A DNA stretch of 20,525 nucleotides, from contig CABPCP010000055.1 in the NCBI GenBank assembly GCA_902406105.1, positions 1 through 20,525 of the forward strand. Direction: 5' to 3'. How positions within the stretch are numbered: position 1 is the stretch's first letter; each line of letters opens with the position of its first letter. Shown in pieces: positions 12,012-19,881 of this stretch. The stretch comes from an uncultured Mordavella sp. Its GTDB lineage: Bacteria > Bacillota > Clostridia > Lachnospirales > Lachnospiraceae. The position numbers and the translations under genes are program-made. The notes below the pieces were generated by a model, which had not been told where the DNA came from, did not search any database, and worked only from the letters and a program-made list of their open reading frames with translations.

Positions 12012-14564
12012 ATGAAGCAATATACTGTAACTGGCATGAGCTGCGCCGCCTGCAGCGCCAGAGTGGAAAAGGCGGTTTCCAAGGTGGAAGGAGTGGATTC
12101 CTGCTCCGTCAGCCTGCTGACCAACTCTATGGGAGTGGAAGGAACCGCCTCCCCGGCGGCGATCATTGCGGCCGTGGAAGAAGCGGGCTATGGAGCGGCA
12201 GAGAAGGGGGTTCAGGAGAAAAGCGGAGAAACTAAGGCTGCAGCCCAGGAGGAACTGCTGAAAGACAAAGAGACTCCCGCGCTGAAGCGAAGGCTGATCG
12301 CTTCCCTTTGTTTTCTGCTGCCCCTGATGTATGTCTCTATGGGGCATATGATGTGGGACTGGCCGCTTCCGGATATACTGGCCAAGAATCATGTGGCGGT
12401 TGGAATCCTCCAATTGCTGCTGACGACCGTGGTCATGGTCATTAATCAGAAGTTTTTTATCAGCGGATTCAAAAGCCTGTGGCATCGGGCGCCGAATATG
12501 GACACCCTGGTAGCTCTTGGGGCAGGCGCTTCCTACGGCTACAGCCTGTATGCGCTGTTTGCCATGACAGACGCCCAGATGCGGGGCGACATGGAGGCGA
12601 TTATGTCTTTCATGCATGAATTTTACTTTGAGTCAGCGGCAATGATCCTGACATTGATCACCGTGGGGAAAATGCTGGAAGCCCGGTCGAAAGGCCGGAC
12701 CACCGATGCGCTGAAAAGTCTCATGCGGCTGGCGCCGAAGACGGCCAATGTTATCCGGGACGGAGAAGAAACACAAGTCTCTGTGGATCAGGTCCGGAAA
12801 GGAGATATATTTGTTGTCAGGCCGGGAGAAAACATTCCGGTGGACGGCACTGTGCTGGAAGGGATCAGCGCCGTCAATGAATCGGCGCTGACCGGGGAGA
12901 GTATCCCTGCAGATAAAGAAGCGGGGGACCCGGTGTCAGCAGCTACCTTGAATCAGTCGGGATTCTTAAAATGCCAGGCTTCCAGAGTGGGAGAGGATAC
13001 CACGCTTTCCCGGATCATCCAGATGGTCAGCGATGCGGCGGCCACAAAGGCGCCTATCGCAAAGGTGGCAGACCGGGTATCTGGCGTATTTGTGCCGGCA
13101 GTGATCGCCATTGCGGCAGTGACCATCCTGGTGTGGCTTTTGGCAGGGGAAACCGTAGGATTTGCTCTGGCCCGCGGGATTTCCGTGTTAGTGATCAGCT
13201 GTCCCTGCGCCCTGGGACTTGCCACGCCGGTGGCGATCATGGTGGGCAACGGAATGGGAGCTAAGAACGGAATCCTGTTTAAGACGGCTGTGTCACTGGA
13301 AGAAACTGGGAAAATGCAGATCGTGGCGCTGGATAAGACGGGAACCATTACCAGCGGCGAACCGAAGGTGACAGACCTGCTCCCGGCGGAAGGGGTGACA
13401 GAGGAAGAGCTTCTTTCCATGGCGTATCATTTGGAGAAGAAAAGCGAACATCCGCTGGCCCGCGCGGTAATCCTTAGAGCGGAAGAACTGGGGCTGCCGG
13501 AACAGATAGCCCGGCAGGAAGGCAAGGCAGACCTTACGGATTTCCAGGCGGTGGCTGGAAACGGACTCTCCGGCCGGCTGGGAGAGGATGTGCTGATCGG
13601 AGGAAATCTGAAATTTATCCGTGAATGTGCGGAGGTCCCGGAAGGGATGCGCCTTCAGGCGGAGCAGTTGGCAGAAGAAGGGAAAACCCCATTGTTTTTC
13701 AGCAGGAACGGCCGGCTTGCCGGAATCATCGCCGTGGCGGATGTGATCAAGGAAGACAGCCCTCAAGCGGTAAAAGAACTGCAGAATATGGGAATTCATG
13801 TGGTGATGCTCACCGGAGATAATGAGCGGACAGCTAAAGCGATCGGACGGCAGGCCGGTGTAGACGAAGTGATCGCGGGCGTACTGCCGGACGGAAAAGA
13901 AAGCGTGATCCGTGCCCTGAAGAAGAAAGGGAAAGTCGCTATGGTGGGAGACGGCATTAATGATGCGCCTGCGCTTACCAGAGCCGATATGGGGATCGCC
14001 ATCGGAGCGGGAACAGACATTGCCATTGACGCGGCGGATGTGGTGCTGATGAAGAGCCGATTAAGCGATGTGCCGGCGGCCATCCGTCTAAGCCGGGCAA
14101 CATTGAGGAACATCCATGAGAATCTGTTCTGGGCATTCTTCTATAATGTAATTGGAATCCCTCTGGCGGCGGGAGTATGGTTCCCCATGTTTGGATTAAA
14201 ACTAAATCCTATGTTTGGGGCGGCGGCTATGAGCCTTTCCAGCTTCTGTGTGGTGACCAACGCGCTGCGTCTGAATTGGTTCCGGATGCACGATGCGTCA
14301 AAAGATAAAAAAATCAAACCAGCCAATGGAACAAAGAAAAAGGAGGAAACAAAGATGAAGAAAACGATGAAGATTGAAGGAATGATGTGCGGCCACTGTG
14401 AGGCAACGGTAAAGAAAGCGCTGGAGGCGCTTCCGCAGGTGGACGAGGCTATCGTCAGCCATGAGGACGGAACAGCAGAAGTGATCTTAAACGGAGAGAT
14501 CTCTGATGAAGCGCTCAAGAAGACGGTAGAGGACAAAGATTACACCGTGCTTTCTGTTCAGTAG
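12012..14564 (+). CDS. copA: Cu(I)-exporting P1B-type ATPase CopA with an additional C-terminal HMA domain
   Basis: Membrane pump that exports Cu(I) using ATP; 850 residues. The N-terminal HMA domain (1-65) has GMSCAAC with C11 and C14. The core has TGES (294-297), the membrane CPC at 397-399, DKTGT (441-445, phosphorylated D441), SEHPLA with H480, GDGIND (646-651), and YN and MSLSS in the last helices, the Cu(I) set of P1B-1 pumps. After a lysine-rich linker (about 765-781) comes a second HMA domain (782-850) with MMCGHC, C793 and C796. A C-terminal HMA is unusual, and its start has its own ribosome binding site. Repression by CsoR at 11614-11634 is expected. Ag(I) could also be carried. Confidence 0.95.
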   Translation: MKQYTVTGMSCAACSARVEKAVSKVEGVDSCSVSLLTNSMGVEGTASPAAIIAAVEEAGYGAAEKGVQEKSGETKAAAQEELLKDKETPALKRRLIASLCFLLPLMYVSMGHMMWDWPLPDILAKNHVAVGILQLLLTTVVMVINQKFFISGFKSLWHRAPNMDTLVALGAGASYGYSLYALFAMTDAQMRGDMEAIMSFMHEFYFESAAMILTLITVGKMLEARSKGRTTDALKSLMRLAPKTANVIRDGEETQVSVDQVRKGDIFVVRPGENIPVDGTVLEGISAVNESALTGESIPADKEAGDPVSAATLNQSGFLKCQASRVGEDTTLSRIIQMVSDAAATKAPIAKVADRVSGVFVPAVIAIAAVTILVWLLAGETVGFALARGISVLVISCPCALGLATPVAIMVGNGMGAKNGILFKTAVSLEETGKMQIVALDKTGTITSGEPKVTDLLPAEGVTEEELLSMAYHLEKKSEHPLARAVILRAEELGLPEQIARQEGKADLTDFQAVAGNGLSGRLGEDVLIGGNLKFIRECAEVPEGMRLQAEQLAEEGKTPLFFSRNGRLAGIIAVADVIKEDSPQAVKELQNMGIHVVMLTGDNERTAKAIGRQAGVDEVIAGVLPDGKESVIRALKKKGKVAMVGDGINDAPALTRADMGIAIGAGTDIAIDAADVVLMKSRLSDVPAAIRLSRATLRNIHENLFWAFFYNVIGIPLAAGVWFPMFGLKLNPMFGAAAMSLSSFCVVTNALRLNWFRMHDASKDKKIKPANGTKKKEETKMKKTMKIEGMMCGHCEATVKKALEALPQVDEAIVSHEDGTAEVILNGEISDEALKKTVEDKDYTVLSVQ
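14355..14564 (+). CDS. Possible internally initiated CopZ-like copper chaperone (in frame within copA)
   Basis: Inside copA, AAAGGAGG (14339-14346) lies 8 bases before an in-frame ATG at 14355, a better ribosome binding site than that of copA itself. Translation from there gives a 69-residue protein consisting of exactly one HMA domain: MKIEGMMCGHCEATV near the start and DKDYTVLSVQ at the end, the usual size of free CopZ. CopZ carries Cu(I) to CopA's N-terminal domain. Many Firmicutes have a separate copZ directly after copA; here there is no stop between them. The gene may make both a fused and a free form, or the fusion may be recent and the internal site vestigial. Confidence 0.5.
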   Translation: MKKTMKIEGMMCGHCEATVKKALEALPQVDEAIVSHEDGTAEVILNGEISDEALKKTVEDKDYTVLSVQ

Positions 14565-14609
14565 AGAATGGGGAGGACTGCATTTCTGGTCATATTTTCA
14601 CGGAAAGGC

Positions 14610-14625
14610 TACTACATTAGTAGTA
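14610..14625. promoter_or_regulatory. Candidate BlaI/MecI-like operator upstream of the D-Ala-D-Ala carboxypeptidase gene
   Basis: TACTAC-ATTA-GTAGTA is an inverted repeat differing only in its central bases from the BlaI/MecI box (TACTACA, two bases, then TGTAGTA pattern). A further GTAGTA half-site follows at 14629-14634. It is 25 bases before the start codon of a penicillin-binding-type enzyme. No BlaI gene is in the window, so this is a motif match only. Confidence 0.35.
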
Positions 14626-14649
14626 ACCGTAGTATGTGGAGAGTTGCCA

Positions 14650-15858
14650 ATGAAGCGAATCTTGGCTTGGCTGCTATGTCTGGGGCTGTGGGTACAGCCA
14701 GTGCTGGCAGCGGATGTTGACGGAGTCATACAGCAGGAAGAGGAGACAAAAGAGACAGAAGAAAAGGCGGACGGCGCAGAAGCAGAACTTTCTGCACCGT
14801 CCGCATTATTAATGGAAGCATCGACTGGACAGGTGATCTATGAGAAAAACCCGGACGAACAGCTTCCTCCGGCCAGTGTGACAAAGGTTATGACCCTGCT
14901 TTTGATCTTTGACGCCCTGGAGGAGGGAAAGATCAGCCTGGAAGACGAAGTGACCACTTCTGAATACGCGGCTTCCATGGGCGGGTCTCAAGTGTTCCTG
15001 GAACCGGGAGAAGTACAGACGGTGGATACGATGATCAAGTGTATTGCGGTAGCCAGCGCAAACGATGCCTGTGTAGCTATGGCGGAACATATATGGGGAA
15101 GCGAGGAAGAATTTGTGGTCCGGATGAATGAACGGGCAAAGGAACTGGGAATGGAGAATACCACATTTGTCAACTGCAATGGTCTGGACGCGGATGGTCA
15201 TCTGACTACAGCCAGGGATATCGCGCTGATGTCCAGGGAACTGATCACTTCTTATCCTAAGATCCGGGACTACTGTATGATCTGGATGGAAGATATCACT
15301 CACACCACCCAGAAAGGGACTTCTGTTTTTGGCCTGTCCAATACCAACAAGCTGGTCCGGCATTATGAGTATGCCACAGGGCTGAAGACCGGATCTACCA
15401 GCAAAGCCGGATTCTGTATCTCCGCAACGGCAGAAAAGGACGGGATGGAACTGATCGGAGTGATCATGGCGGCGAAGACCAGCAAGGACAGGACTAAGGA
15501 TGCGGTAGCCCTTTTGAATTATGGATTTGGGAAATGTACCAGATACGCGGAGGAAGAAGCGCCAAAGACAGAAGCGGTAGAGATCCGGAGGGGAGTAAAG
15601 GACTCTGTGAAAACAGTCCAGAAAGAACCTTTTACATATGTAGATACCGCCGGAGCCGACCTAAGCGCCATCGAACGGAAAGTGGTGTGGAATGATGATC
15701 TAAAGGCTCCCGTGAAGAAAGGGGATAAAGTCGGGGAAGCGGTGTACACCTTGGAGGGAGAAGAGATTGGAAGAGTGGATGTCGCGGCGGCAGAATCTGT
15801 AGAAAAGATAAGCTGCCAAAGCGCGGCCAAAGATGCGATGGAGAGATTTTTGCTGTAG
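14650..15858 (+). CDS. D-Ala-D-Ala carboxypeptidase (DacF/PBP5-like, peptidase S11)
   Basis: Secreted serine peptidase that trims the terminal D-Ala from peptidoglycan stem peptides; 402 residues. ATG 14650 is chosen over TTG 14644 because GGAGAG (14638-14643) is properly spaced only for the ATG. A signal peptide ends near A20 (QPVLA). The catalytic set is SVTK (S76, K79), SAN (136-138) and KTG (246-248). Residues about 295-375 form the PBP5 C-terminal beta domain. An acidic low-complexity linker (Glu/Lys rich, about 28-46) follows the signal peptide. No clear amphipathic membrane-anchor helix is visible at the end, so membrane attachment is uncertain. In spore formers DacF-type enzymes act late in sporulation. 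A terminator follows at 15891. Confidence 0.92.
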   Translation: MKRILAWLLCLGLWVQPVLAADVDGVIQQEEETKETEEKADGAEAELSAPSALLMEASTGQVIYEKNPDEQLPPASVTKVMTLLLIFDALEEGKISLEDEVTTSEYAASMGGSQVFLEPGEVQTVDTMIKCIAVASANDACVAMAEHIWGSEEEFVVRMNERAKELGMENTTFVNCNGLDADGHLTTARDIALMSRELITSYPKIRDYCMIWMEDITHTTQKGTSVFGLSNTNKLVRHYEYATGLKTGSTSKAGFCISATAEKDGMELIGVIMAAKTSKDRTKDAVALLNYGFGKCTRYAEEEAPKTEAVEIRRGVKDSVKTVQKEPFTYVDTAGADLSAIERKVVWNDDLKAPVKKGDKVGEAVYTLEGEEIGRVDVAAAESVEKISCQSAAKDAMERFLL

Positions 15859-15890
15859 GAAATGAGGATCCCTGAGGGAAGAGCTGAAAG

Positions 15891-15942
15891 AAAGCAAGTG
15901 AGAGGAACTGGGAAAACAGGGCCTTTCACTTGCTTTTATCTT
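15891..15942. terminator. Bidirectional terminator between the carboxypeptidase and HD-domain genes
   Basis: AAAGCAAGTGA (15891-15901) pairs exactly with TCACTTGCTTT (15926-15936), and the stem continues with AGG/CCT after one mismatch. TTTTATCTT follows on the plus strand and TTTCTTTC on the minus strand, so both converging genes can end here. Confidence 0.75.
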
Positions 15943-15947
15943 GCTTT

Positions 15948-16547
15948 TCAGGAAAAAGTATTCTCTACCACACCTGGGAGGAAAAGGTAGATAGAATCCT
16001 TGATTTTTTCTTCAAATATTTCTTTGATCTCTAATGTTTTTCTCCAACGCTGGACGATAACAGGCGGCGTTCCATAGCGGAGAGCTACGTCCACAAACCG
16101 TTTTTCCAGGAGGCAGAAACCGCTTGGAAGCGCTAACGCGTCGCATAGCTGGACAAGCCGGTCATAATCGTCATACTGGGCGTTTTCGATAAATTCTGCC
16201 ATAAACTGATAGTCTTCCCGCGATACATCGAAGACGCCGATAGAGGTTGTGATATCCTGGATCATAAAAGCATGGGAAATACAGATCTGCGCCGCTTTTT
16301 CCCAACCCCGCTCCATGCAGAACCGGTATCCGTCGATCAAATGCTTTTCCGAACTTCGCCCGGCATAGCGGCCAATATCATGTAATAATCCATAACAATA
16401 AGCTGTTTCAGAACATAGGTCCTTGCATCGGGAGGCGATATTTTTACAGGCAAGGGCCACAAAACGGGAATGTGCCGTCCAGTCTCCAGGATTTAAGGAA
16501 GCTGCGTGTTCCAGCTCTATTTCAGCTCTTTGGCGGTTGAGTTCCAT
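15948..16547 (-). CDS. HD-domain protein, probable metal-dependent phosphohydrolase
   Basis: A 199-residue cytosolic protein with the HD fold: H26 in WTAHSRFV, the HD doublet H56-D57 in GLLHDIGRYAG, a further histidine H92 in ISHAFM, and D136 in QLCDALALP, the expected order of metal ligands (H...HD...D). Such proteins hydrolyse nucleotides or cyclic nucleotides, but the substrate here is not identifiable. The C-terminal third (about 145-199) is a helical extension without a recognised motif. Start ATG 16547 is preceded on the minus strand by AAAGGAAC. It is the second of two minus-strand genes, 122 bases downstream of the SpoVB-like gene, and ends at a shared terminator. Confidence 0.82.
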   Translation of the reverse strand: MELNRQRAEIELEHAASLNPGDWTAHSRFVALACKNIASRCKDLCSETAYCYGLLHDIGRYAGRSSEKHLIDGYRFCMERGWEKAAQICISHAFMIQDITTSIGVFDVSREDYQFMAEFIENAQYDDYDRLVQLCDALALPSGFCLLEKRFVDVALRYGTPPVIVQRWRKTLEIKEIFEEKIKDSIYLFLPGVVENTFS

Positions 16548-16669
16548 TCTGTAAGAGTTCCTTTCTTGAAAGACTTTGCGTGTGTCTGGATATAGTTTAG
16601 CACATTTTTATGAACTTTTCAGCAGTAGACACAGCTGTTTTGAAGCGGGTCTGGAATCTGAGCTATGGA

Positions 16670-18001
16670 CTAAAGAGGAGTTTCTGAACGGATCCAGATG
16701 TACAGATATACGCCGCAGAAGACAAATACACAGACCTGACTTGCCAGAAGCCCCCACAGATATCCCTGGATCCCAAAGACAGGGATCAGAAAGAAAACAC
16801 TTCCGATGCGGACAGTCAGGCTGCCGGCGTTGATCAGGAAGGAAAGGGCGGTCTTTCCCAGCCCATTCAGAATACTGATGAGTGTACTGCCGGCATAAAG
16901 AAAGGGACAGATCCAGGCCAGAGTCACGATAAAATCTCCGGCAAGAGAACTGTCAAAAAGAAGAACGCCAAGCCATTGTCCAAAGCAAAGCAGAGCGACA
17001 CAGCAGACAGATCCCATGAAGACACAGGAATAGACAGATTTCTGAATAATGCCAGACAAGGCTTTGCGGTTATCCGCCGCCTGGATCTCAGCGACCGTGG
17101 GCAGCAGCATGGTAGAAAGTGAGTTGGTGATGGCAGAGGGAAAGAGGACACAGGGAAGCGCCATTCCCGTCAGCACGCCGTAAGCGCTCAGAGCTTCTTT
17201 GGAAGACATTCCGTAAATCTGCAGCCTCAGAGGGATGGAGATGGCTTCTGCGCTTTGCAGGATATTGAGCAATACCCGGTTGGCGGTAAGGGGAAGAGAG
17301 AAAGTCAGAAGCTCCCTGGCATAGTTAAAGAAAGAAAAAGAGCGGAGCCGAGATCGGCTTTTCCTGGGAACTTCCCGGAGGACAGCCCGCAGGCAAAAGG
17401 CGGAAGAAGCCAGTTCACCGGCCGCCAGTCCGGCCACCGCCACAGAGATTCCAAAGGAGGCGCCATTTTTGGCTCCGATCTGGTAAAGCAGATAAACGGA
17501 AAGAATCCGTACAGTCTGTTCCACCAACTGGGAGGAAGCGGGGATCCGCGTCGCCTTCTGGCCCAAATAGTATCCAACAATGCAGCTGTGCGCCGCGGCA
17601 AAAGGGAACGCGTAGGAGAGGATCACAAGCAGATGGCTGCAGCGTGGTTCCTGGAGAAAGACGTCCGCGATCCATCCGGCAAAATTCTGAAGAAATAAAG
17701 TGGCGCAGCAGGAGGCGGTCAGAGTCAGAAAAAGTCCCGTATAGAGAAGGCCAAGAGCTTCTTTTGGCTGGCCGGTCGCTGTCTTTTTGGCCACACATCT
17801 GGAGATCGCGGTCTCTATCCCCGCGCAGGTAAGAGAAAAGCAAAGGGCATAGACAGGAAAGACAAGCTGGTAAAGCCCTACGCCTTCTTCGCCGAAGGCG
17901 CGGCTTAGGAAAATCCGATAAAAAAAGCCCATAAACCGGGTGGCGAACCCGGTAAGGGTCAGGACGAAAGCTCCTTTTAGGAGGATGTGTTTTCCAGACA
18001 T
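16670..18001 (-). CDS. SpoVB/MurJ-like polysaccharide flippase (MOP superfamily)
   Basis: Integral membrane protein of 443 residues with about 12-14 hydrophobic segments over its whole length and no soluble domain. The N-terminus (KGAFVLTLTGFATRFMGFFY, then SRAFGEEGVGLYQL) is the hallmark of the stage V sporulation protein B / MVF group that moves lipid-linked sugars, including peptidoglycan precursors. Loop 1 pattern E..iGlYQLvfP is well preserved. SpoVB is usually about 510-550 residues, so this is a short member lacking the last segments; it may not be the sporulation protein itself. Start ATG 18001 has AAGGTGG 7 bases upstream on the minus strand. It is divergent from the iscR-like gene. 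Confidence 0.85.
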   Translation of the reverse strand: MSGKHILLKGAFVLTLTGFATRFMGFFYRIFLSRAFGEEGVGLYQLVFPVYALCFSLTCAGIETAISRCVAKKTATGQPKEALGLLYTGLFLTLTASCCATLFLQNFAGWIADVFLQEPRCSHLLVILSYAFPFAAAHSCIVGYYLGQKATRIPASSQLVEQTVRILSVYLLYQIGAKNGASFGISVAVAGLAAGELASSAFCLRAVLREVPRKSRSRLRSFSFFNYARELLTFSLPLTANRVLLNILQSAEAISIPLRLQIYGMSSKEALSAYGVLTGMALPCVLFPSAITNSLSTMLLPTVAEIQAADNRKALSGIIQKSVYSCVFMGSVCCVALLCFGQWLGVLLFDSSLAGDFIVTLAWICPFLYAGSTLISILNGLGKTALSFLINAGSLTVRIGSVFFLIPVFGIQGYLWGLLASQVCVFVFCGVYLYIWIRSETPL

Positions 18002-18069
18002 AGAAGGACCACCTTAAGATCTGTAACGCAAACAGCGCTCTGTTGTTCTAACATATTCAAAGGAAGGTA

Positions 18070-18098
18070 TTGACAGAACTGAAAATGGGTGGTATCCT
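18070..18098 (+). promoter_or_regulatory. Promoter of the Fe-S operon (iscR-iscS-iscU)
   Basis: TTGACA (18070-18075) and TATCCT (18093-18098) are 17 bases apart. A second TTGACA at 18103-18108 has no good -10 partner. The leader is about 45 bases to the TTG start. Confidence 0.6.
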
Positions 18099-18131
18099 AC
18101 TTTTGACACAATCCCTAGTGAAATAGTAGGA
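18095..18131. promoter_or_regulatory. Inverted repeat at the iscR promoter, candidate Rrf2 operator
   Basis: TCCTACT (18095-18101) and AGTAGGA (18125-18131) are exact inverse copies separated by 23 bases. The left arm overlaps the -10 box, the right arm lies just downstream of the predicted start. The position fits autorepression, but the spacing is wider than in known IscR boxes. Confidence 0.35.
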
Positions 18132-18151
18132 ATTAAAAAGAAGGTGAGGAT

Positions 18152-18610
18152 TTGAAGCTTTCGACAAAAGGAAGATATGGATTGAGAGCCATCATTGATC
18201 TGGCGAGATATAGTGAGAGAGAGCCGGTTTCGATCAACAGCATCGCGGCCAGGCAGGAGATCTCTGAGCGGTATCTGGAGCAGCTGGTAGCGCTGATGAA
18301 AAAGGCCGGATTGGTCAAAAGTATCCGGGGCGCGTCCGGCGGCTATGTGCTGGCAAGGAATCCGGAGGAAATTTCTGTAGGAGATGTTCTGCGGGCTCTG
18401 GAAGGAAGTCTGGAACCAGTGAAATGCGCGGCCTTTTCTGATGGCGAGGAATGTATGGCGGCAGGCGGATGTGTGACAAAATATGTGTGGCAGAAGATCA
18501 ATGAAAGCATCAGCCGGACGGTGGATGAGATTCATTTGGACGAGCTGGTACAGGAGAGCAAAGAATTGAATCCGTCTGGTGAATGTGAAAATCCTAAATG
18601 TGGAAACTAA
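18152..18610 (+). CDS. iscR: Rrf2-family Fe-S cluster regulator, IscR-like
   Basis: A winged-helix regulator of 152 residues. It begins with TTG at 18152, fixed by AAGGTGAGGA just upstream and by the highly conserved family start MKLSTKGRYGLRA. The winged-helix reads SISERYLEQLVALMKKAGLVKS in outline (about 36-58), followed by the wing RGASGGYVLARNPEEI (59-74). Cluster-binding cysteines C92, C101 and C107 match the three-cysteine set of IscR (C92, C98, C104). Two more cysteines in the tail (C145, C150) are unusual. It is the first gene before cysteine desulfurase and IscU, so it most likely senses Fe-S supply and controls this operon. CymR-type relatives lack the cysteines. Confidence 0.9.
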   Translation: MKLSTKGRYGLRAIIDLARYSEREPVSINSIAARQEISERYLEQLVALMKKAGLVKSIRGASGGYVLARNPEEISVGDVLRALEGSLEPVKCAAFSDGEECMAAGGCVTKYVWQKINESISRTVDEIHLDELVQESKELNPSGECENPKCGN

Positions 18611-18643
18611 TATAATCGATAGATGTGAATGGAGGGACAAACT

Positions 18644-19825
18644 ATGGAGAAACTGATTTATCTGGATAATGCGGCGACTACGCGGACGGCGCCGGAAGTG
18701 GTAGAGGCAATGCTGCCTTATTTTACAGAGAATTATGGGAATCCATCCAGTGTTTACAGCTTTGCTTCCGCTAATAAAGAGGTGTTGGACCGGCAGAGAG
18801 ATATTATCGCGGGAATTCTGGGGGCGAAAAGCAACGAGATTTATTTTACCGCGGGCGGCACGGAATCTGACAACTGGGCGTTAAAAGCCGCGGCCGAGGC
18901 TTATAAGAACAAGGGGAATCATATCATTACCACCAAGATCGAGCATCACGCGATCCTGCACTCGGCAGAGTTTCTGGAGAAACATGGGTTTGAAGTGACC
19001 TATCTGGATGTGGATGAAGACGGTGTGGTAAAGCTGGACGAACTGGAGAAAGCCATCCGGCCGGAAACGATCCTGATCTCTGTTATGTTTGCCAACAATG
19101 AGATCGGAACGATCCAGCCGATCAAGGAAATCGGCGAGATCGCCCACGAAAAGGGGATCCTGTTCCATACCGATGCGGTGCAGGCGTTTGGCCATGTTCC
19201 CATTCATGTGGATGAGTACCATATTGATATGCTCAGCGCCAGCGGCCACAAACTGAACGGGCCAAAAGGCATTGGATTCCTCTATATCCGCAAAGGTCTT
19301 CGGCTTCGTTCGTTTATCCACGGCGGAAGCCAGGAGCGGAAACGCCGGGCAGGAACAGAGAATGTGCCTGGGATCGTGGGGCTTGGAACAGCGGCCCGCC
19401 TTGCGGCAGAGACGATGGAAGAGAGAATTTCCAAGGAGACCAGACTCAGAGACCATTTGATCGAGCGTGTGCTTGCAGAGATCCCCTATTGCCGGCTGAA
19501 CGGGCATCGGACGGACCGTCTGCCTAATAACGCCAACTTTAGCTTCCAGTTTATCGAAGGGGAATCCCTTTTGATCATGTTGGACGGAAAAGGGATCTGC
19601 GCATCCAGCGGTTCCGCCTGCACTTCCGGGTCTTTAGACCCGTCTCATGTACTGCTGGCCATCGGCCTGCCTCATGAGATCGCCCATGGTTCATTGCGGC
19701 TGACGCTCAGCGAACAGACTACGGAGGAAGAATTGGATTATGTGGTGGACAGCTTGAAAGAGATCGTAACAAAACTTCGGGAAATGTCCCCCTTGTATGA
19801 GGACTTTATAAAGAAACAGAACTAA
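18644..19825 (+). CDS. iscS: Cysteine desulfurase (IscS/NifS class I)
   Basis: PLP enzyme that takes sulfur from L-cysteine as an enzyme-bound persulfide and hands it to IscU and to tRNA thiolases. ATG 18644 is chosen over ATG 18629 because GGAGGG (18631-18636) precedes it by 7 bases. The 393 residues begin YLDNAATT (6-13), carry GGTESDNWA (71-79), the PLP lysine K203 in SASGHKLNGPKG, and the persulfide cysteine C326 in SSGSACTSGS on a long mobile loop, the class I pattern. Length is normal. It follows iscR by 33 bases and precedes iscU by 56, and mnmA comes next, so it probably serves both cluster assembly and 2-thiouridine formation. Confidence 0.94.
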   Translation: MEKLIYLDNAATTRTAPEVVEAMLPYFTENYGNPSSVYSFASANKEVLDRQRDIIAGILGAKSNEIYFTAGGTESDNWALKAAAEAYKNKGNHIITTKIEHHAILHSAEFLEKHGFEVTYLDVDEDGVVKLDELEKAIRPETILISVMFANNEIGTIQPIKEIGEIAHEKGILFHTDAVQAFGHVPIHVDEYHIDMLSASGHKLNGPKGIGFLYIRKGLRLRSFIHGGSQERKRRAGTENVPGIVGLGTAARLAAETMEERISKETRLRDHLIERVLAEIPYCRLNGHRTDRLPNNANFSFQFIEGESLLIMLDGKGICASSGSACTSGSLDPSHVLLAIGLPHEIAHGSLRLTLSEQTTEEELDYVVDSLKEIVTKLREMSPLYEDFIKKQN

Positions 19826-19881
19826 GATCCCAGAGAAATCGCGGCAGAGAAAGAAGAATAAAAAGACAGGAGGAGACGGAT

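Noticed and set aside
11736..12617. Long minus-strand open frame (293 codons) across csoR and the start of copA
   Set aside because: It lies opposite two strongly supported genes, its translation is rich in His, Arg and Gln with no recognisable domain, and it has no ribosome binding site.
14565..14609. Terminator between copA and the carboxypeptidase gene
   Set aside because: No stem followed by a T-run could be found; transcription may read through.
18103..18131. Second promoter for iscR using TTGACA 18103-18108
   Set aside because: No acceptable -10 hexamer at 16-18 bases; the upstream pair at 18070-18098 is better.
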